Assembly: GCA_017654935.2 (NCBI GenBank) | Contig: CM065690.1 | Span: 32,006,435-32,070,434 of the forward strand | Direction: 5' to 3' | Source of the DNA: Phymorhynchus buccinoides | Lineage: Eukaryota; Mollusca; Gastropoda; Neogastropoda; Raphitomidae | DNA length: 64,000 bases | Shown here: positions 21,905 through 33,904 of the stretch, piece after piece | How the letters are laid out: each line of letters starts with the position of its first letter | Numbering within the stretch: the first letter of the stretch is position 1 | The notes under the pieces: model-generated | The model's database searches: none | Told to the model about the DNA's origin: nothing | Seen by the model: only the letters and a program-made list of their open reading frames with translations | Made by a program: the position numbers and the translations under genes

Positions 21905-23058
21905 ATAGTTGTCCTATACCGTTAGCTCTAATTCTCACTGACCAGCTGTCCTCAATGAAGACCACGATGTTCTCCTATACTGTTAGATCTCATTGTCACT
22001 GACCTTCCAGCTGTCCTCGATGAAACCCACAATGTTGTCATATACTGTTAGCTCTCATTCTCACTGACCAGCTCCTCAATGAAGTCCAAGATGTTGTCCT
22101 ATACTGACAGCTCTCATTCTTACTGACCTTCCAGCTGTCCTTGATGAAGTCCACGATATTGTCCTATGCTGCTAGCTCTCATTCTCACTGACCTTCCAGC
22201 TGTCCTTGATGAAGTCCACGATGTTGTCCTATGCTGTCAGCTCTCATTCTCACTGACCTTCCAGCTGTCCTCAGTGAAGTCCACGATGTTGTCCTATACT
22301 GTCAGCTCTCATTCTCACTGACCTTCCAGCTGTCCTCGATGAAATCCACAATGTTGTCATATACTGTTAGCTGTCATTCTCACTGACCAGCTGTCCTCAA
22401 TGAAGTCCACGATGTTGTCCTATACTATTAGCTCTCATTCTCACTGACCAATTGTCCTCAATGAAGTCCAAGATGTTGTCCTATACTGACAGTTGTCATT
22501 CTCACTGACCTTCCAGCTGTCCTTGATGAAGTCCACGATGTTGTCCTATGCTGTTAGCTCTCATTCTCACTGACCTTCCAGCTGTCCTCAATGAAGTCCA
22601 CGATGTTGTCCTATAATGTCAGCTCTCATTCTCACTGACCTTCCAGCTGTCCTCAATGAAGTCCACGATGTTGTCCTATACTGTCAGCTCTCATTCTCAC
22701 TGACCTTCCAGCTGTCCTCAGTGAAGTCCACGATGTTGTCCTATACTGATAGGTCTCATTCTCTCTGACCTTCCAGCTGTCCTCAATGAAGTCCACGAAG
22801 TTGTCCTATACTGCTAGGTCTCATTCTCACTGACCAGCTGTCCTCAATGAAGTCCATGATGTTGTCCTATACTGTCAGCTCTCATTCTCACTGACCTTCC
22901 AGCTGTCCTCAATGAAGTCCACGATGTTGTCATATACTGTTAGCTCTCATTCTCACTGACCTTCCAGCTGTCCTCGATGAAGTCCACGATGTTGTCATAT
23001 ACTGTTAGCTCTCATTCTCACTGACCTTCCAGCTGTCCTCGATGAAGTCCACGATGTT
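21905..23058 (-). repeat. 65-bp minisatellite copying the exon 3 donor edge (gene B)
   Basis: About eighteen units, mostly 65 bp apart with some 61-62-bp variants. Most carry the exon 3 end and the GTCAGTG donor on the minus strand; the genuine junction is in the unit adjoining the exon. Some units have lost the CTTCCA bases at the junction and hence the donor context. Confidence 0.92.
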
Positions 23059-23301
23059 GTCGGCCCTCACGGATCCCGGCAGCTCCTCCTGGTCCCTCAG
23101 CAGGAAGCGGATGCCGTGGCCCTGCAGACAGCGGGGCAGGTGCACGCAGGCCAGCAAGGCGTCAGCGTCAGCATAACCCAGGAACACGTCTCTGCGGAAG
23201 TCGCGCCTGGAGGGCATGCGCAGCCGCCGCACCAGGTTCCACACATACTTGATGTGGGTCCAGCTCCGTGACACCATGAATGTGGTCAGTAGAGTCAGAA
23301 T
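23026..23301 (-). CDS. TLR copy B, exon 3: second half of transmembrane helix and N-terminal TIR
   Basis: The exon is 276 bp, 92 codons, phase 0 on both sides, with a CCCACAG acceptor and a GTCAGT donor. It opens with ILTLLTTFMV, the inner half of the membrane helix, followed by the basic WNLVRRLRMPSR stretch. The TIR domain follows with DVFLGYADAD (box 1) and RDQEELPGS (box 2 with the conserved Pro-Gly). Compared with A, the differences are scattered substitutions such as ADALLACVH. The reading frame stays open upstream through the adjacent 98-bp repeats to about 23415, so use of a more distal decoy acceptor would not necessarily create a stop. The continuation is exon 4 at 18842-19108 or 15879-16142. 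Confidence 0.92.
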
Positions 23302-23600
23302 CTGTGGGCACACACCACAGAGAGTAAGACACGGGTCAACCCACTGTCCACAAACACCATGTAGGTGGTCAGCAGAGTCAGAATCTGTGGGCACACACCA
23401 CAGAGAGTAAGACACGGGTCAACCCATCTGTTTCCTGACCACTGTCCACAAACACCATGTAGGTGGTCAGCAGAGCCAGAATCTGTCAGCACACACAACA
23501 GGTAGGACAATTGTCAACCCATCTGTATCCTGACCACTGTCCACAAACACCATGCATGTGGTCAACAGAGCCAGAATCTGTCAGCACACACCTGGAGGTC
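23270..23600 (-). repeat. ~98-bp minisatellite copying the exon 3 acceptor edge (gene B)
   Basis: Four units with the CAGAATCTG junction at about 23296, 23380, 23474 and 23573. Each repeats the acceptor and transmembrane codons plus about 65 bp of intron. One unit is shortened by loss of a CATCTCTTTCCTGA-like block. Confidence 0.85.
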
Positions 23601-23794
23601 AGGCCAAGTGGGGTCAACCCATATCTTTCCTCACCACTATCCACAAAATTTCATTTTCGCAGAGGGTTTTTTCCTCAATGCAACCCTCAACAACCAACAG
23701 GAAAATGTTTAATTTCTTTCCTGGAAGTATGGCAGAAGATTTGCGGATTCAGTTAAGCTTCTTTAATTCATTCATTCTGTCTATCTGCCTTCTC

Positions 23795-23952
<158 letters not shown>

Positions 23953-24170
23953 ATGGATGCAATACGTCTGAGCTCAAAGAAACAAGAGCTGCTGATATGG
24001 TCATGCATAGAAAGAGTCTGGTCAATCGTTAACCCGAGGTACTTGACGGATGGCTTGAACTGAACAGTATTGGCTCCAATGTCTGCTGACTCACTGCTTA
24101 TTAACAGTGTATGTACATGTTCCCATGTGGATAGGCCGGAGGCCTCACATTTAAAATCCAGTGTTCCAGT
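23953..24170 (-). pseudogene. Second LINE reverse-transcriptase fragment between two CT tracts
   Basis: The minus strand is open from about 24120 to 23953 and reads through VKYLGLTIDQTLSMHDHI, SSSCFFELRRIASI, a block typical of the thumb side of non-LTR reverse transcriptases. It differs from the RT at 4830-5945, so it represents a second LINE lineage. It is bounded on both sides by CT microsatellite and occurs only in copy B. No catalytic motif is included. It is a dead fragment in intron 2. Confidence 0.75.
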
Positions 24171-24172
<2 letters not shown>

Positions 24173-24219
<47 letters not shown>

Positions 24220-24320
24220 GTCTTTGTCTGTCTGTCTGTCTGTCTGTCTGTGTCTCTCTCTCACTGTCTGTCTCTGTCTTTCTCTTATTCTCTCTCTCTC
24301 TTTTTCTTCTTCTTCGATCT
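24173..24320. repeat. (CT)n/(TCTG)n microsatellite, intron 2 of gene B
   Basis: CT run followed by TCTG tetramers, the counterpart of the tract at 2709-2890. Confidence 0.95.
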
Positions 24321-24344
24321 TATCTACATTTATTAGGTATTAGG

Positions 24345-24440
24345 TACTTTATAGTAACAGAGGCGTCTCTGTGAAATTCGGGATGTTCCCACCCAGAAAG
24401 CGCGTCGCAGCCAGAGGCGCGCCACCCTTTTTTGCATGCA
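24345..24440 (+). repeat. Dispersed short repeat in intron 2 of gene B
   Basis: Same family as 9110-9235, here in + orientation: AACAGAGGCGTCTCTGTG, then GGGATGTTCCC, then GCGCGTCGCAGCCAGAGG. It is shared with copy C (43480-43570) but not copy A. Confidence 0.6.
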
Positions 24441-24625
24441 ATTGTTACAATTGTCCTAATTGCATGTCTCTCAACTATTTTGATTTCCCCTGTAACTTAC
24501 TAGACTAGTTTTTATTGTTCATCTGAGACCTTATTCTTTATATTTTATCCTGCATAGCGCATCTTCACCCTGAACCGAATAGCGAGTGGCTATTGCCAGA
24601 AGAAGAAGAAATTGTTGTCTTTTAC

Positions 24626-24866
24626 CTGTACAAGAAAGGCGCCCAGTGTCCAGCCAAACACCTTTTGCCCAATACACCGTCGCCACAGAAACTGCCACTC
24701 AGCCATCATGCGTTCCGTGTCTGTCAGTCGCCCGGTGTCTGAGGTGCACGTGTACCTACGGGTGCTTGTGCCCTCGCCGTCCAGCGTCACTGGTGTGTCC
24801 CACAACCACCGCAGGAAGTCCAGGTTGGCGCATGTGCAGGACAGCGGGTTTCCTTGGAGGGACAGT
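24626..24866 (-). CDS. TLR copy B, exon 2: LRRCT and first half of transmembrane helix
   Basis: The exon is 241 bp with a CTTTCAG acceptor and an ACAG/GTAAAAG donor. The first base completes the Arg codon split by intron 1. The product holds the LRR C-terminal cap with its CTC and YTCTS cysteine pairs and a WQFLWRRCIGQ juxtamembrane segment. It then starts the helix with VFGWTLGAFLVQ, completed by exon 3. It differs from copy A by few substitutions (S for A after the split codon, G for S in the helix). Intron 1 here is only 474 bp and lacks the LINE insertion of A and D. Confidence 0.92.
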
Positions 24867-25340
24867 CTGAAAGATCATCAACGAAGAGACTTAATAAGTT
24901 GGTATGAACGCACAAATCTTGTTAGAGAAACTTTCGAGCCAGCCCAATACTGATCTGCGTCCTATTGCATTTTTAACAAAGCCTTAAAAATATTGGTAAA
25001 CCTATATGATCAGAAATAGGCCTTAATAGGCTAAAACTTCATTATGTTAAAAGCTATGGCTAATAAGTGCAAGGTTAAGATTTTAGCAAGTGAAGACCGC
25101 AGATTATCTTCAATATCAAGAATTCGTATGGATAATAGCCCACAAAACGTTTTGGAAAACAGCCAGTTTTCATTTTCAAGAACTGCTAAATGTAAGCAAG
25201 ATTCTAAATGGTTGGAAGGTTGCCCCATACAGGCTTACTAAAAGGCAAACAAAACTCTGAATGAAAGTTATTATAATTTCTTCTAAATCGTGATATGGTT
25301 TTAAATAACTCTGGATAAACTGAGATTCATGACATTTTAC

Positions 25341-27424
25341 CTGATTGGATGACGCACTGCCAGCGTATCCAACGACGACCGTTCTGATATGGTCAAAGAC
25401 GTGATGTCATTGTAGGAAAGGTCAAGAACTGTCAGGTTAGGGTGAAGGTCGGTGTTGACAGGCATAGACTGAAAACGGTTGTAGGACAAGAGAAGGTTCT
25501 CTATGTTTTCCTGGCTCGGCAGGCTGGCCCGTTCTATTTCCAGAAGCCAGTTCCGTGAGAGGTCCAGAGTTTCCAGTCTGGTCAGCTCCTTCAACAGACG
25601 ATGTGCTCGTGTCCGTATGTCGGCCACAGTCAAGTGTGAGTTGGACAGGTACAGATGTTTCAACGAAGGCAGATGGTCGAAGAGGTTGTCGCTGATTTTA
25701 TCGCAGTAGTTGCCGCTGAGGTCTAAGGTCTCCAGAGAGTCCAGACCGACCACTGTGGTCATGCAATGAGAAAGAGCACCGTAAGACAGGTCTAGGACCT
25801 GAAGGCTGTCTGCAGACGTGAAGTATACAACAGATGGCGGAGGGTTAAAAAAGGAAAAGGATGATGAGAAATTCAAGTACCTTAGTTTGGGTGGTATAGA
25901 GACAGTTGGCAGGAATCCAGCCTGTGGTTTCTCACTTCCACGATTTCCACAATCCAAAGATGCGCTTAAGATGCATGCAGAATTCTTCAGAGAATACACT
26001 TTTTGTTCCTGCAATAGAAAAGTTGTCAGATTTTTGTACAGATATAACATGTTGATCAGAGCCACGGCGTCGCCTTTCAGGTGGTTTTCAGAAATATCAA
26101 AGTGTTCGACACATTGAGCAGACAATGTGCCCGCTGTTAAAGCCACTGCACGAGTTGTCCACCTCTGTAAATGAGACATGGCCAGACTGAATCGACGGAC
26201 GCAAATGTTCTTGACATATTTTGTGTGTTCCTGGTCAATGGTATAGAATTCATCGCGAACCCTTCCTGTATGCCCAAGATTGATTTCTTCCATGCTTTGC
26301 CCCTGTAGGCCATACAAAGATAAGAGAGCAGTGTCAGGCTTCAGATGCTTGTTATGGTCAAGATATAGGAATTTCAGATAGGGCAAGTCACAGAAAGCAC
26401 AGACGTCTATAAAAACCAGTGGGCACGACTGAATTAAAAGTGTCTCTAGTGATGAGTTCTTAAAACCAGTGAACGTTTCGTTCCTGAGTATGTGCGCCTG
26501 GCAGTTATGATGCAAAACCAGTGTTTTGATGGACGTCATTTTGGCAAAGTCTTCACCAAAGTACAGATAAAAAAAGGAATCAATGGACAATGTTTTAACG
26601 GACACAAGATCGTTGAACACACCGTTTGGGTAGCTATTGCTATCTTTGCTATTAAAAACGAGTGACAAGGTCTCCACAGACCCTAGTGGAGCGAACACTC
26701 CCCGAGGCAAAGAAGCGTGTTCGAACTGTAACCGGTTGTAGTCCAGGTTGATTTCAGTCAGCTGGTTCAGCCCAGCAAAAGCCAGAGGCTCTAGCCTGGC
26801 CAGGAGGTTGTGGCCGACGTTGAGGTACCTGAGGCTGGTCAGCTCATCAAAGGTGTGGTTTTCTAAGGTCTCCAAACGGTTCTCACTTAGGTCCAGGGAC
26901 GTCAGATGTCCCAGACCACGGAATACTCCAGGAGAGAGTGAGGTCAAGTTGTTGCTCTGCAGGTTCAGGGTCAACAGTGAAGGGAGCCCATGGAAGGCGT
27001 CATTTGTCAGCTTTGTGAGGTGGTTGTGGTGGAGATCCAGGGAGGTCAAAGCTGACAGGTTACTGAAGGAATCTTCTCTGACAGTCCTCAGCAGGTTGTA
27101 CCCCATGTCCAAACTCTGCATGGCCTCGGCCCCTCGTAGACTGGCCTGGTTGAGATGTGTGATGACGTTGTGACTGACGTCCATGTGCCGCACGTGGGAA
27201 AGAAACAGCGGAGGAAGGTCTGGGAGGTGAGGTAGCTGGCTGTGGCTCCAGTCCAGCCATACTGCATCACCAGGGGAAAGGTCAGGCAATGTGGTCGGAG
27301 AATCGCCCGAGCAGTGCACGTGCACCCCGTCAGACTGAGGCAGGACAGAGCAGGCCCTGGTCAGGACAGAGCTGACACAGCACAAGGTGAGGACTGGAAG
27401 GACAGGAAGGCTGGGCGACAGCAT
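25341..27424 (-). CDS. TLR copy B, exon 1: signal peptide and LRR ectodomain
   Basis: The exon spans 2084 bp, 694 codons plus two bases, with the same start context CCACCATG and the same phase-2 donor as the paralogues. The order is signal peptide, N-terminal cysteine cap, then a long LRR solenoid. Relative to copy A many substitutions fall in the middle repeats (about residues 280-500). Examples are the replacement around SKDSNSYPN and a different stretch LKFLYLDHNKHLKPDT, which would lie on the ligand-facing or dimer region. Repeats near the N terminus and the last repeats are much more conserved. Upstream sequence matches A and D but lacks the 215-bp MITE. A CTGCAG acceptor precedes the ATG, so a non-coding first exon is possible. 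Confidence 0.93.
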
Positions 27425-27678
27425 GGTGGACACCTGCAGCACATTACAAAACCTATATATTCACAAGAAGCTCTGCCCCGCGTGCTTTACTTTGCGGCAG
27501 TTATTCCGGCCTGGTGGGGGTTTGCACCAGAGATTCAAAATGGCCCCTTGTGCCATATCTTGGTCATGCTGATGACGAAATGGAGGTTTCAAACTATGAC
27601 CTCTAGTTTTGTAGCGCTGCTCTGCTCTTGAAATCATTTGGCATCATTCCATTCAAAAGCAGGCTGGTTTGGAAAAAA

Positions 27679-27796
<118 letters not shown>

Positions 27797-27832
27797 GCAA
27801 AAACGGAAAAATAGAATTAACCGAGAAATGTA

Positions 27833-27856
27833 GGGGGGTGGGGGGGGGGGGGGGGG
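27833..27856 (+). repeat. G-run
   Basis: More than twenty G with one T. It could form a quadruplex, but length accuracy is doubtful. Confidence 0.8.
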
Positions 27857-27899
27857 TGGCACATCTTGACCTTTACCGAGTTTTTGTGTGAAACTTCCG

Positions 27900-28930
27900 T
27901 GTATATTTTGAACACAGCTGTATACTACAGTGACACATTTATTGGCCTATTGTTTTGTAAACAGACCATTTTTCTGTAATCAGGGTCATACAAACCCATG
28001 AAGTTTAAAAACACAGTCTGAAAGCTCTGGAAAGGCTTCAATTGAAAACAACAAAATACACACAAAAATGGCAACACTAACAAAAATAAGCTTTATAAAA
28101 GACACTGAAAATGAAGATAGAGGCCCTTTTAAATATAAGATGAGTTTGTGTGCTTATTTATTTCATTTACACACTAAGTTACTCATCAATTAATTTATAC
28201 CAAGCAGACTTTAAATCACATTTCTTCCAACTTCTTTAGATAATTAATGCACCTACTAAAATAATGTTTTCATGAGTTTTACACTCCAATAAGTATATTT
28301 GATTTACCCAAGTCTATCAATTTGCTAAATTGACTGAAATTTAATAACTAATATATAAACGAAACGTGAGACAATAAGGCATAAACGTACTGCAGTATGA
28401 TAGTTTATAATGAAGCTTTTTACCCTTTGTTATTCTGTTAGTAAACAAAAAAGCCTGCGGAAAAAGTCGGTAGAAAGGAAGATAGATTTAAAAGGAAAAG
28501 GAAAGAAATGTGGAAGGTGGGGGGATGGGGGGGATGATGATGAAGGCCTGACAAAAATATAAGTAGACAGAAGTGGGGCAAGGTAGGATTATTTCCTATA
28601 TATATATCAGCAAATTTTATTATTATTATCTTTTTATAACACAGAACAAATAAAGTTAATGATACCGGAGTTTGTTTCTGAGGTTCACAAATACAGGCAT
28701 TGGATTAAACAAAAGTTGAACTAAAGAAAAATATATTGTATATATTTTTTATTGTGTTTTATTTATTCATTTATTTATGTTATTATTCTTTATTGTGTAT
28801 TTCCAATCTGACTTATTTCAGTTTCACAGGAAGATTTGCATTATTTGGTTGTATCCACATGTCAAGTTAAGCACTAAAAGTGAAGTGCCTGAACATCTCA
28901 TTGTTAATGAAATATGCCAAAATATTTGAC
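27900..28930. other. AT-rich spacer without recognisable gene
   Basis: No conserved reading frame, RNA gene or named repeat is visible. A segment at 28670-28720 (GTTTCTGAGGTTCACAAAT) resembles the tail of the insertion in intron 1 of copies A and D. Confidence 0.5.
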
Positions 28931-28934
28931 TCCC

Positions 28935-29490
28935 CAAGGCATCTTCTTCTTCTTCTTCTTCTGCGTTCCCAGGCCATAGGGCCACAATGGGTACGTATGT
29001 GTTCGTTTTCTAGTTTTCAATGGTGTCCTCGCTGCATTCAGCCGACACATTCCGATTTCGAAGGAGCTCAAAGGAGAAAACTATATGGAATATTGTTTTT
29101 AGAAAAAAGGCAGAAGAATGGGCCAAAAGTCAGAAAGATAGCAGATGACACAAAGTAAGGGAAAAGGCAGAGTCAAAGAGAGACAGATTAGAGGAAGTTA
29201 CAAGCACAGAACTTCCAGTTCCAGAAGGTGGTGGAACCATTTGCACAGAAGATCCCCCAGTATCCCCACAGGGGTGGCGTGGGGGAGGCATCAAATACTA
29301 TAATGTGATTGTTCAATGCAACTGTTTGGAATGTTTGTTATTGTTGTTGCTTGTATATCGCTCAGACAGTTTCCTGCCATGTGAGCGCAGATGCATATTG
29401 CTGTCATTATGCGCCTAACTAAGAGATAGTTAGAACAAGCATGTCTGTCTTCGGCTAGAGACAAACTTTGTAAGAATTTATCGAACAAAT
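28935..29490 (-). repeat. Dispersed repeat family R2, minus copy
   Basis: Contains blocks GAAGGTGGTGGAACCATTTG, AGAGGAAGTTACAAGCACAG and a CGCCTAACTA...TAGTTAG hairpin. The same blocks recur at 29560-29625, at 30570-30850 (+), at 47860-48060 (-) and 48130-48430 (+), and at 50300-50548 (+). It is likely a non-autonomous transposon, partly foldback in structure. No coding capacity is seen. Confidence 0.6.
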
Positions 29491-29636
29491 CAAGAGAATG
29501 GCAAAGGCAGAGAGAGAGAGTCGATGACAGCTAGTAAGCAAAATTACAAGGCAGAGTCAAAGAGAGTGACGGATTAGAGGAAGTTGCAAGCACAGAACTC
29601 CAGAAGGTGGGGAAACTATTTGTATGAAAGCCCCCT

Positions 29637-29639
29637 CCC

Positions 29640-29671
<32 letters not shown>
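29637..29671 (+). repeat. C-run
   Basis: About thirty C in a row. It adjoins a partial R2 repeat. Confidence 0.85.
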
Positions 29672-29672
<1 letters not shown>

Positions 29673-30359
29673 ATGTCCCACGGGAGACTTGTGATTTAGA
29701 ATTTTGAAGGTTTTCTGTGTTTTATTAGAGAGATGCATGATTTTGCCTATATACAAAGTACAAATGATCTCCCTGGGATTACTTTTTTTTCTATATATTA
29801 ATTATTTCACATGATTACGTTTGCAATGTATCACATTTTAAAAACACATTAGATTAAGGATCTGTTTTTCTTAGCATTCCTGGACTGTCTAGGGTTACAA
29901 TGTTTATATTTTTGTTAGTAATTTTCTTTAAAATAATCACGACAAAGAGCAATTTCGTGACCTTGATACCCCCGTCCCCACCCCCCGGTTCTGACCTCCA
30001 CAAGTTTTGCCCTGTGCTTTAGCTCGGAGAAATACCTCTGCTAATTCCGTGGCTCTAGGCTGTGATCTCGATTTTACACTGCACATTTCATAAGATTTTA
30101 TAGTAAACTATGCATGCAAAACCAAAAGAAAGCCCAAACCAAATAAAGCAACCACTGTACACAAAAATAGACTTACCCACGCAAACCATGCAATCAATGA
30201 ATGATGCGTTGCTTGCGACACTTTTAAGCGAAGGTGCCAAGATTGACCAAAACGTAATCACGTATGTCGCTCTTCAGGACAGGGTCTATTCGTCTGCTTT
30301 AGAATCACCACACGACTGGACCATAAGCCACACTATACCCCCCCCCCCCCCCTGCAACC

Positions 30360-30545
30360 CCCCTGCGGGTTTTATGAGACATATACCCCACGGAAGCCTG
30401 GCCCCTAAGCTATCAAAAGCAGGGTGTTTGCCTTCGATCATCCTCCGGGTGTGGATGTGGCAAGGGCACAAACTTACGGTACTCCGAAATGATGTGCGTC
30501 AAGAAGTCCACGACACAAAACTTATTTTTGCACCTGAAAACTGAT
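30360..30545 (+). repeat. Left arm of a diverged inverted-repeat pair
   Basis: The stretch translating as AGCLPSIILRV, with its flanks CTGCGGGTTTTATGAGAC and GACACAAAACTT, is matched in inverted orientation at 33000-33175. The arms are diverged and separated by about 2.5 kb. Confidence 0.5.
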
Positions 30546-30569
30546 ACCAAAACTAATTATAGGGATACC

Positions 30570-30860
30570 AGGAGCTCTTTTGTACAAATAGTTCCCACAC
30601 CTTCTGGAAATCCTGTGCTTGTTTCTTTTTCCAATCTGTCGGTCTCTTTGACTCAGCATTTATCCTTCACTTAGTGTCATCTACTGTCGTTCTTCCTTAC
30701 TGGTCCATTCTCCCGCTTTTTTTCTTCTAGAAACCCCTATAAAGATTTTCTACAGCTGAAGACAGACATCCTGGGCCTAACTATTTTCTTAGTTAGACGC
30801 TTACAGTATGACGCATTGGGCTCATATGACAGAGGACTGTTTGAGTGATCGACAAAGTAA
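30570..30860 (+). repeat. Dispersed repeat family R2, plus copy
   Basis: ACAAATAGTTCCCACACCTT...GTCTCTTTGACT...GGGCCTAACTATTTTCTTAG matches 48165-48400 in the same order. Confidence 0.6.
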
Positions 30861-31001
30861 GAGATGCAAGGAGACTGCTATCACGATTATGGTTTGAACA
30901 TATTGATATTTGTATATATTTGTCTGATAGTACTAAACATTAGATAATAGCATACTCATGTTAATGTGACATGGAAATGTCTCATAATAATATAAACACG
31001 C

Positions 31002-31076
31002 AGCTCAGTAATTGTCCTCAGAGACATGCAGCTCAGTAATTGTCCTCAGAGACATGCAGCTCAGTAATGATCCTCT
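31002..31076. repeat. 28-bp tandem repeat, three units
   Basis: GCAGCTCAGTAATTGTCCTC plus eight further bases repeated nearly three times, the last unit with GATCCTC. Confidence 0.9.
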
Positions 31077-31617
31077 AAAACCATCTGTGCACATACAAAA
31101 TGGTTTGTAACCCATACATTTAGTTGGTAAAAAGATAACAGACCCTGATAGATGCAAATGTAAAGCTGTTAGTGCAATAAGGCAGGAAAACCCCACCAAG
31201 ACTACTGCTAGACAGTTTGTCTACATCATTCAGTTTGAAGACAACAAGTGTGATGCAAAAACGATATTAATTGACACACAAATTAATAAACGCAAGGGCA
31301 CAACCAATCAGGCTTTTTTTTTATATTGACATATGCAAGAACTACTCTCCGTTTTGCTCTAGCACACTTCTCCCATGTTCATGATCATTTTAGAAAATGC
31401 TACCAGAACTTTCTAACGAACCAACATTGGTGAGAAATGCCTCTGATGGTCAAAGTGAGGATAAAGCTACATACCCTAAGACGCACTGGAATTCTGTCCC
31501 AGTCAAACGAGCATCTTACAACTATGCGTACAGTTTGATTTGTGTTCGATATTTGCATTGTAGGATTCACAGAAGGGACAGTTCCACCATCATTGTGACA
31601 TATTGAATGTCTAGCTC

Positions 31618-32241
31618 TTGAAGGATGCACGTTGCCCCAAATCCAGAAGATGTTTCTTCTATATACAAACATTGCCCCAGTACATTGTTTTTATATTGAG
31701 GGTGGCAATATTTATCTCTGAAGACATTGTAGGGGCAGCACCGAAATGCTCTCCATGGTTGCTTTGCATAAAGCAGTCTCCAGCTCCAGAAGCGAAGTAT
31801 AAGAATAAGAGTACACCAGATATATCTTCTCTGCACTACCAGCTGAATGGTAGAGTCATGTCAAACAGGAAATGTTTAGGCATTATCCACCAACTCTCAG
31901 GAAAAAGCCTGACAACGAGCTTGTCCCACAGAGTTCAAGAGTTGTTCCGCTTTTCACCAGACACACATTGTAAATGTGTGCCTGAGATGTCACTGTCTTT
32001 TTCTGCTGATTTAGTCACACACTTCACAAATCTGCTTCTTTCTAAAACTGTAGAATGTTCTTATCCACAAAATGGTAATAGAATGTTTGTTGCTGACTGT
32101 AAATCTCAAAATGCTATTTATGTTTGTCATTATACGACTAAGCGACTACCTGAAATAACTACAGCTGTAGTTTTCGTGAATGTACTAAAATGTGTGTCAG
32201 TCAGTGGCATTATTTCTGTACCTGGCCTGTGTCCTTCATAA
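31618..32241 (+). other. Open reading frame of 207 codons, unrecognised
   Basis: The frame is open from ATG at 31618 to TAA at 32239-32241 in an otherwise stop-rich AT-rich spacer. The protein is cysteine-containing but shows no signal peptide, transmembrane helix or family motif that I recognise. It lies between the inverted-repeat arms at 30360-30545 and 33000-33175, so it could be a relic of a transposon's own gene. Chance is equally likely. I do not assign a function. Confidence 0.15.
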
Positions 32242-32999
32242 TATATAATGATGTAGACAAAGTGTCCAAGAGTTCTTTTATCTCTTTCCATTGTGGTTTT
32301 GCATCGTTGAATCTGCAGATTTTAACGCTAGTAACCCTAGTAAGGTTCATACAGTGAAATACTATAGATGATGAAGGGTAGTCATCTTGATGTCAATGCA
32401 TTAAGCATGATGCTACCTCTTAAATGGCTTCCAAATGTCTTTTGGTAAACACATAATTTTAATTTCTTGCATTTGCAACATAGCCATTTTCATTAGATGC
32501 AGATACTCGAATCCCATCAGCCAGAGTACAATTAAACCGAAAGGAATGTAACTGATTGCTTTATAATTGTATGGCAGGAATAGTGAATGTCTTATGTTTA
32601 TAATTAAAAACAAACCTAAACAAACTAAGAAAACACCCCATCTGGGAGAAAAATGAAAGTTGTCATGTGTCAGGCTTATGGCATCATAAAACCATGTGAT
32701 GTCTGGCAGTTTGTGTCTTTCTTACCCTGTGTTGAATTCATCTTTATAATGCACAAAGTATAATACTGAAAGTTGAATACCAAAAGGACTATTACATTTC
32801 CCAGTGAAACGCAAAAAGTTACTATACCGGCAAAACAGAATGTTGACACCACCGTTTGGCATTTAACTGGAAATAAGAGTTGTATTTTTGCATTTCAACC
32901 ATCAAAATGTGAATAATTTTGTTTGAAAAGAAGTAAAAAGTAATTTTAGCAAAGATGAAGTCAGAAACTATTGTAAAAATTGAAGCATATATCGTCCCA

Positions 33000-33175
33000 G
33001 ATTTAATTTGTGTCTTGCATGACGGGGTTCAAGTATCGGCATGTGCGTAACTTCAAGACGTCCCTGACAGTTCACCCCAAGGATGATTGAGGGCAAACAT
33101 CCTGATTTGAGTTTGTTAGGGTCCAGACTACTAAAAAAATATGGTCTGCAAAAATCCGCAGGGGTGTGCATGATT
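33000..33175 (-). repeat. Right arm of the diverged inverted-repeat pair
   Basis: The minus strand reads CCTGCGGATTTTGCAGACC, then codons SGCLPSIILGV, then GACACAAATTAAATCTGG, matching the left arm in order. Confidence 0.5.
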
Positions 33176-33349
33176 TCGTTTTCTGGCTCACGGCCTTGTC
33201 TCTGCGCTCCAGTGCCACTCACGTGACTATTATTAAGAAAACAGTGTCTCAATGTTTGAACACTGAGCGCACCTAGTATCGGTTGAGCAAACAACCAACA
33301 CGGCTAGTTGGGTCTCTCTCTGTCTGACTTTCTCTCTGTCTCTGTCTCT

Positions 33350-33724
<375 letters not shown>

Positions 33725-33904
33725 TCTTAGGAATAAATACAAGTCTTATATCATTTGCTTTGCAATCTGTATGTATGCTTAACATCAGAAACCCATAATC
33801 GTGTTTACTGCATTTGTGGGGGGTGGGGGTGGAGGAGGGGTAGACTTAAATCTGACCCTCATAATTAAGTCCGTTTATAGCCCACTGTAGGAAACAAAGA
33901 AAAT

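Noticed and set aside
30110..30544. 144-codon frame as a gene
   Set aside because: Overlaps a dispersed inverted repeat and a C-run. No domain or splice context.
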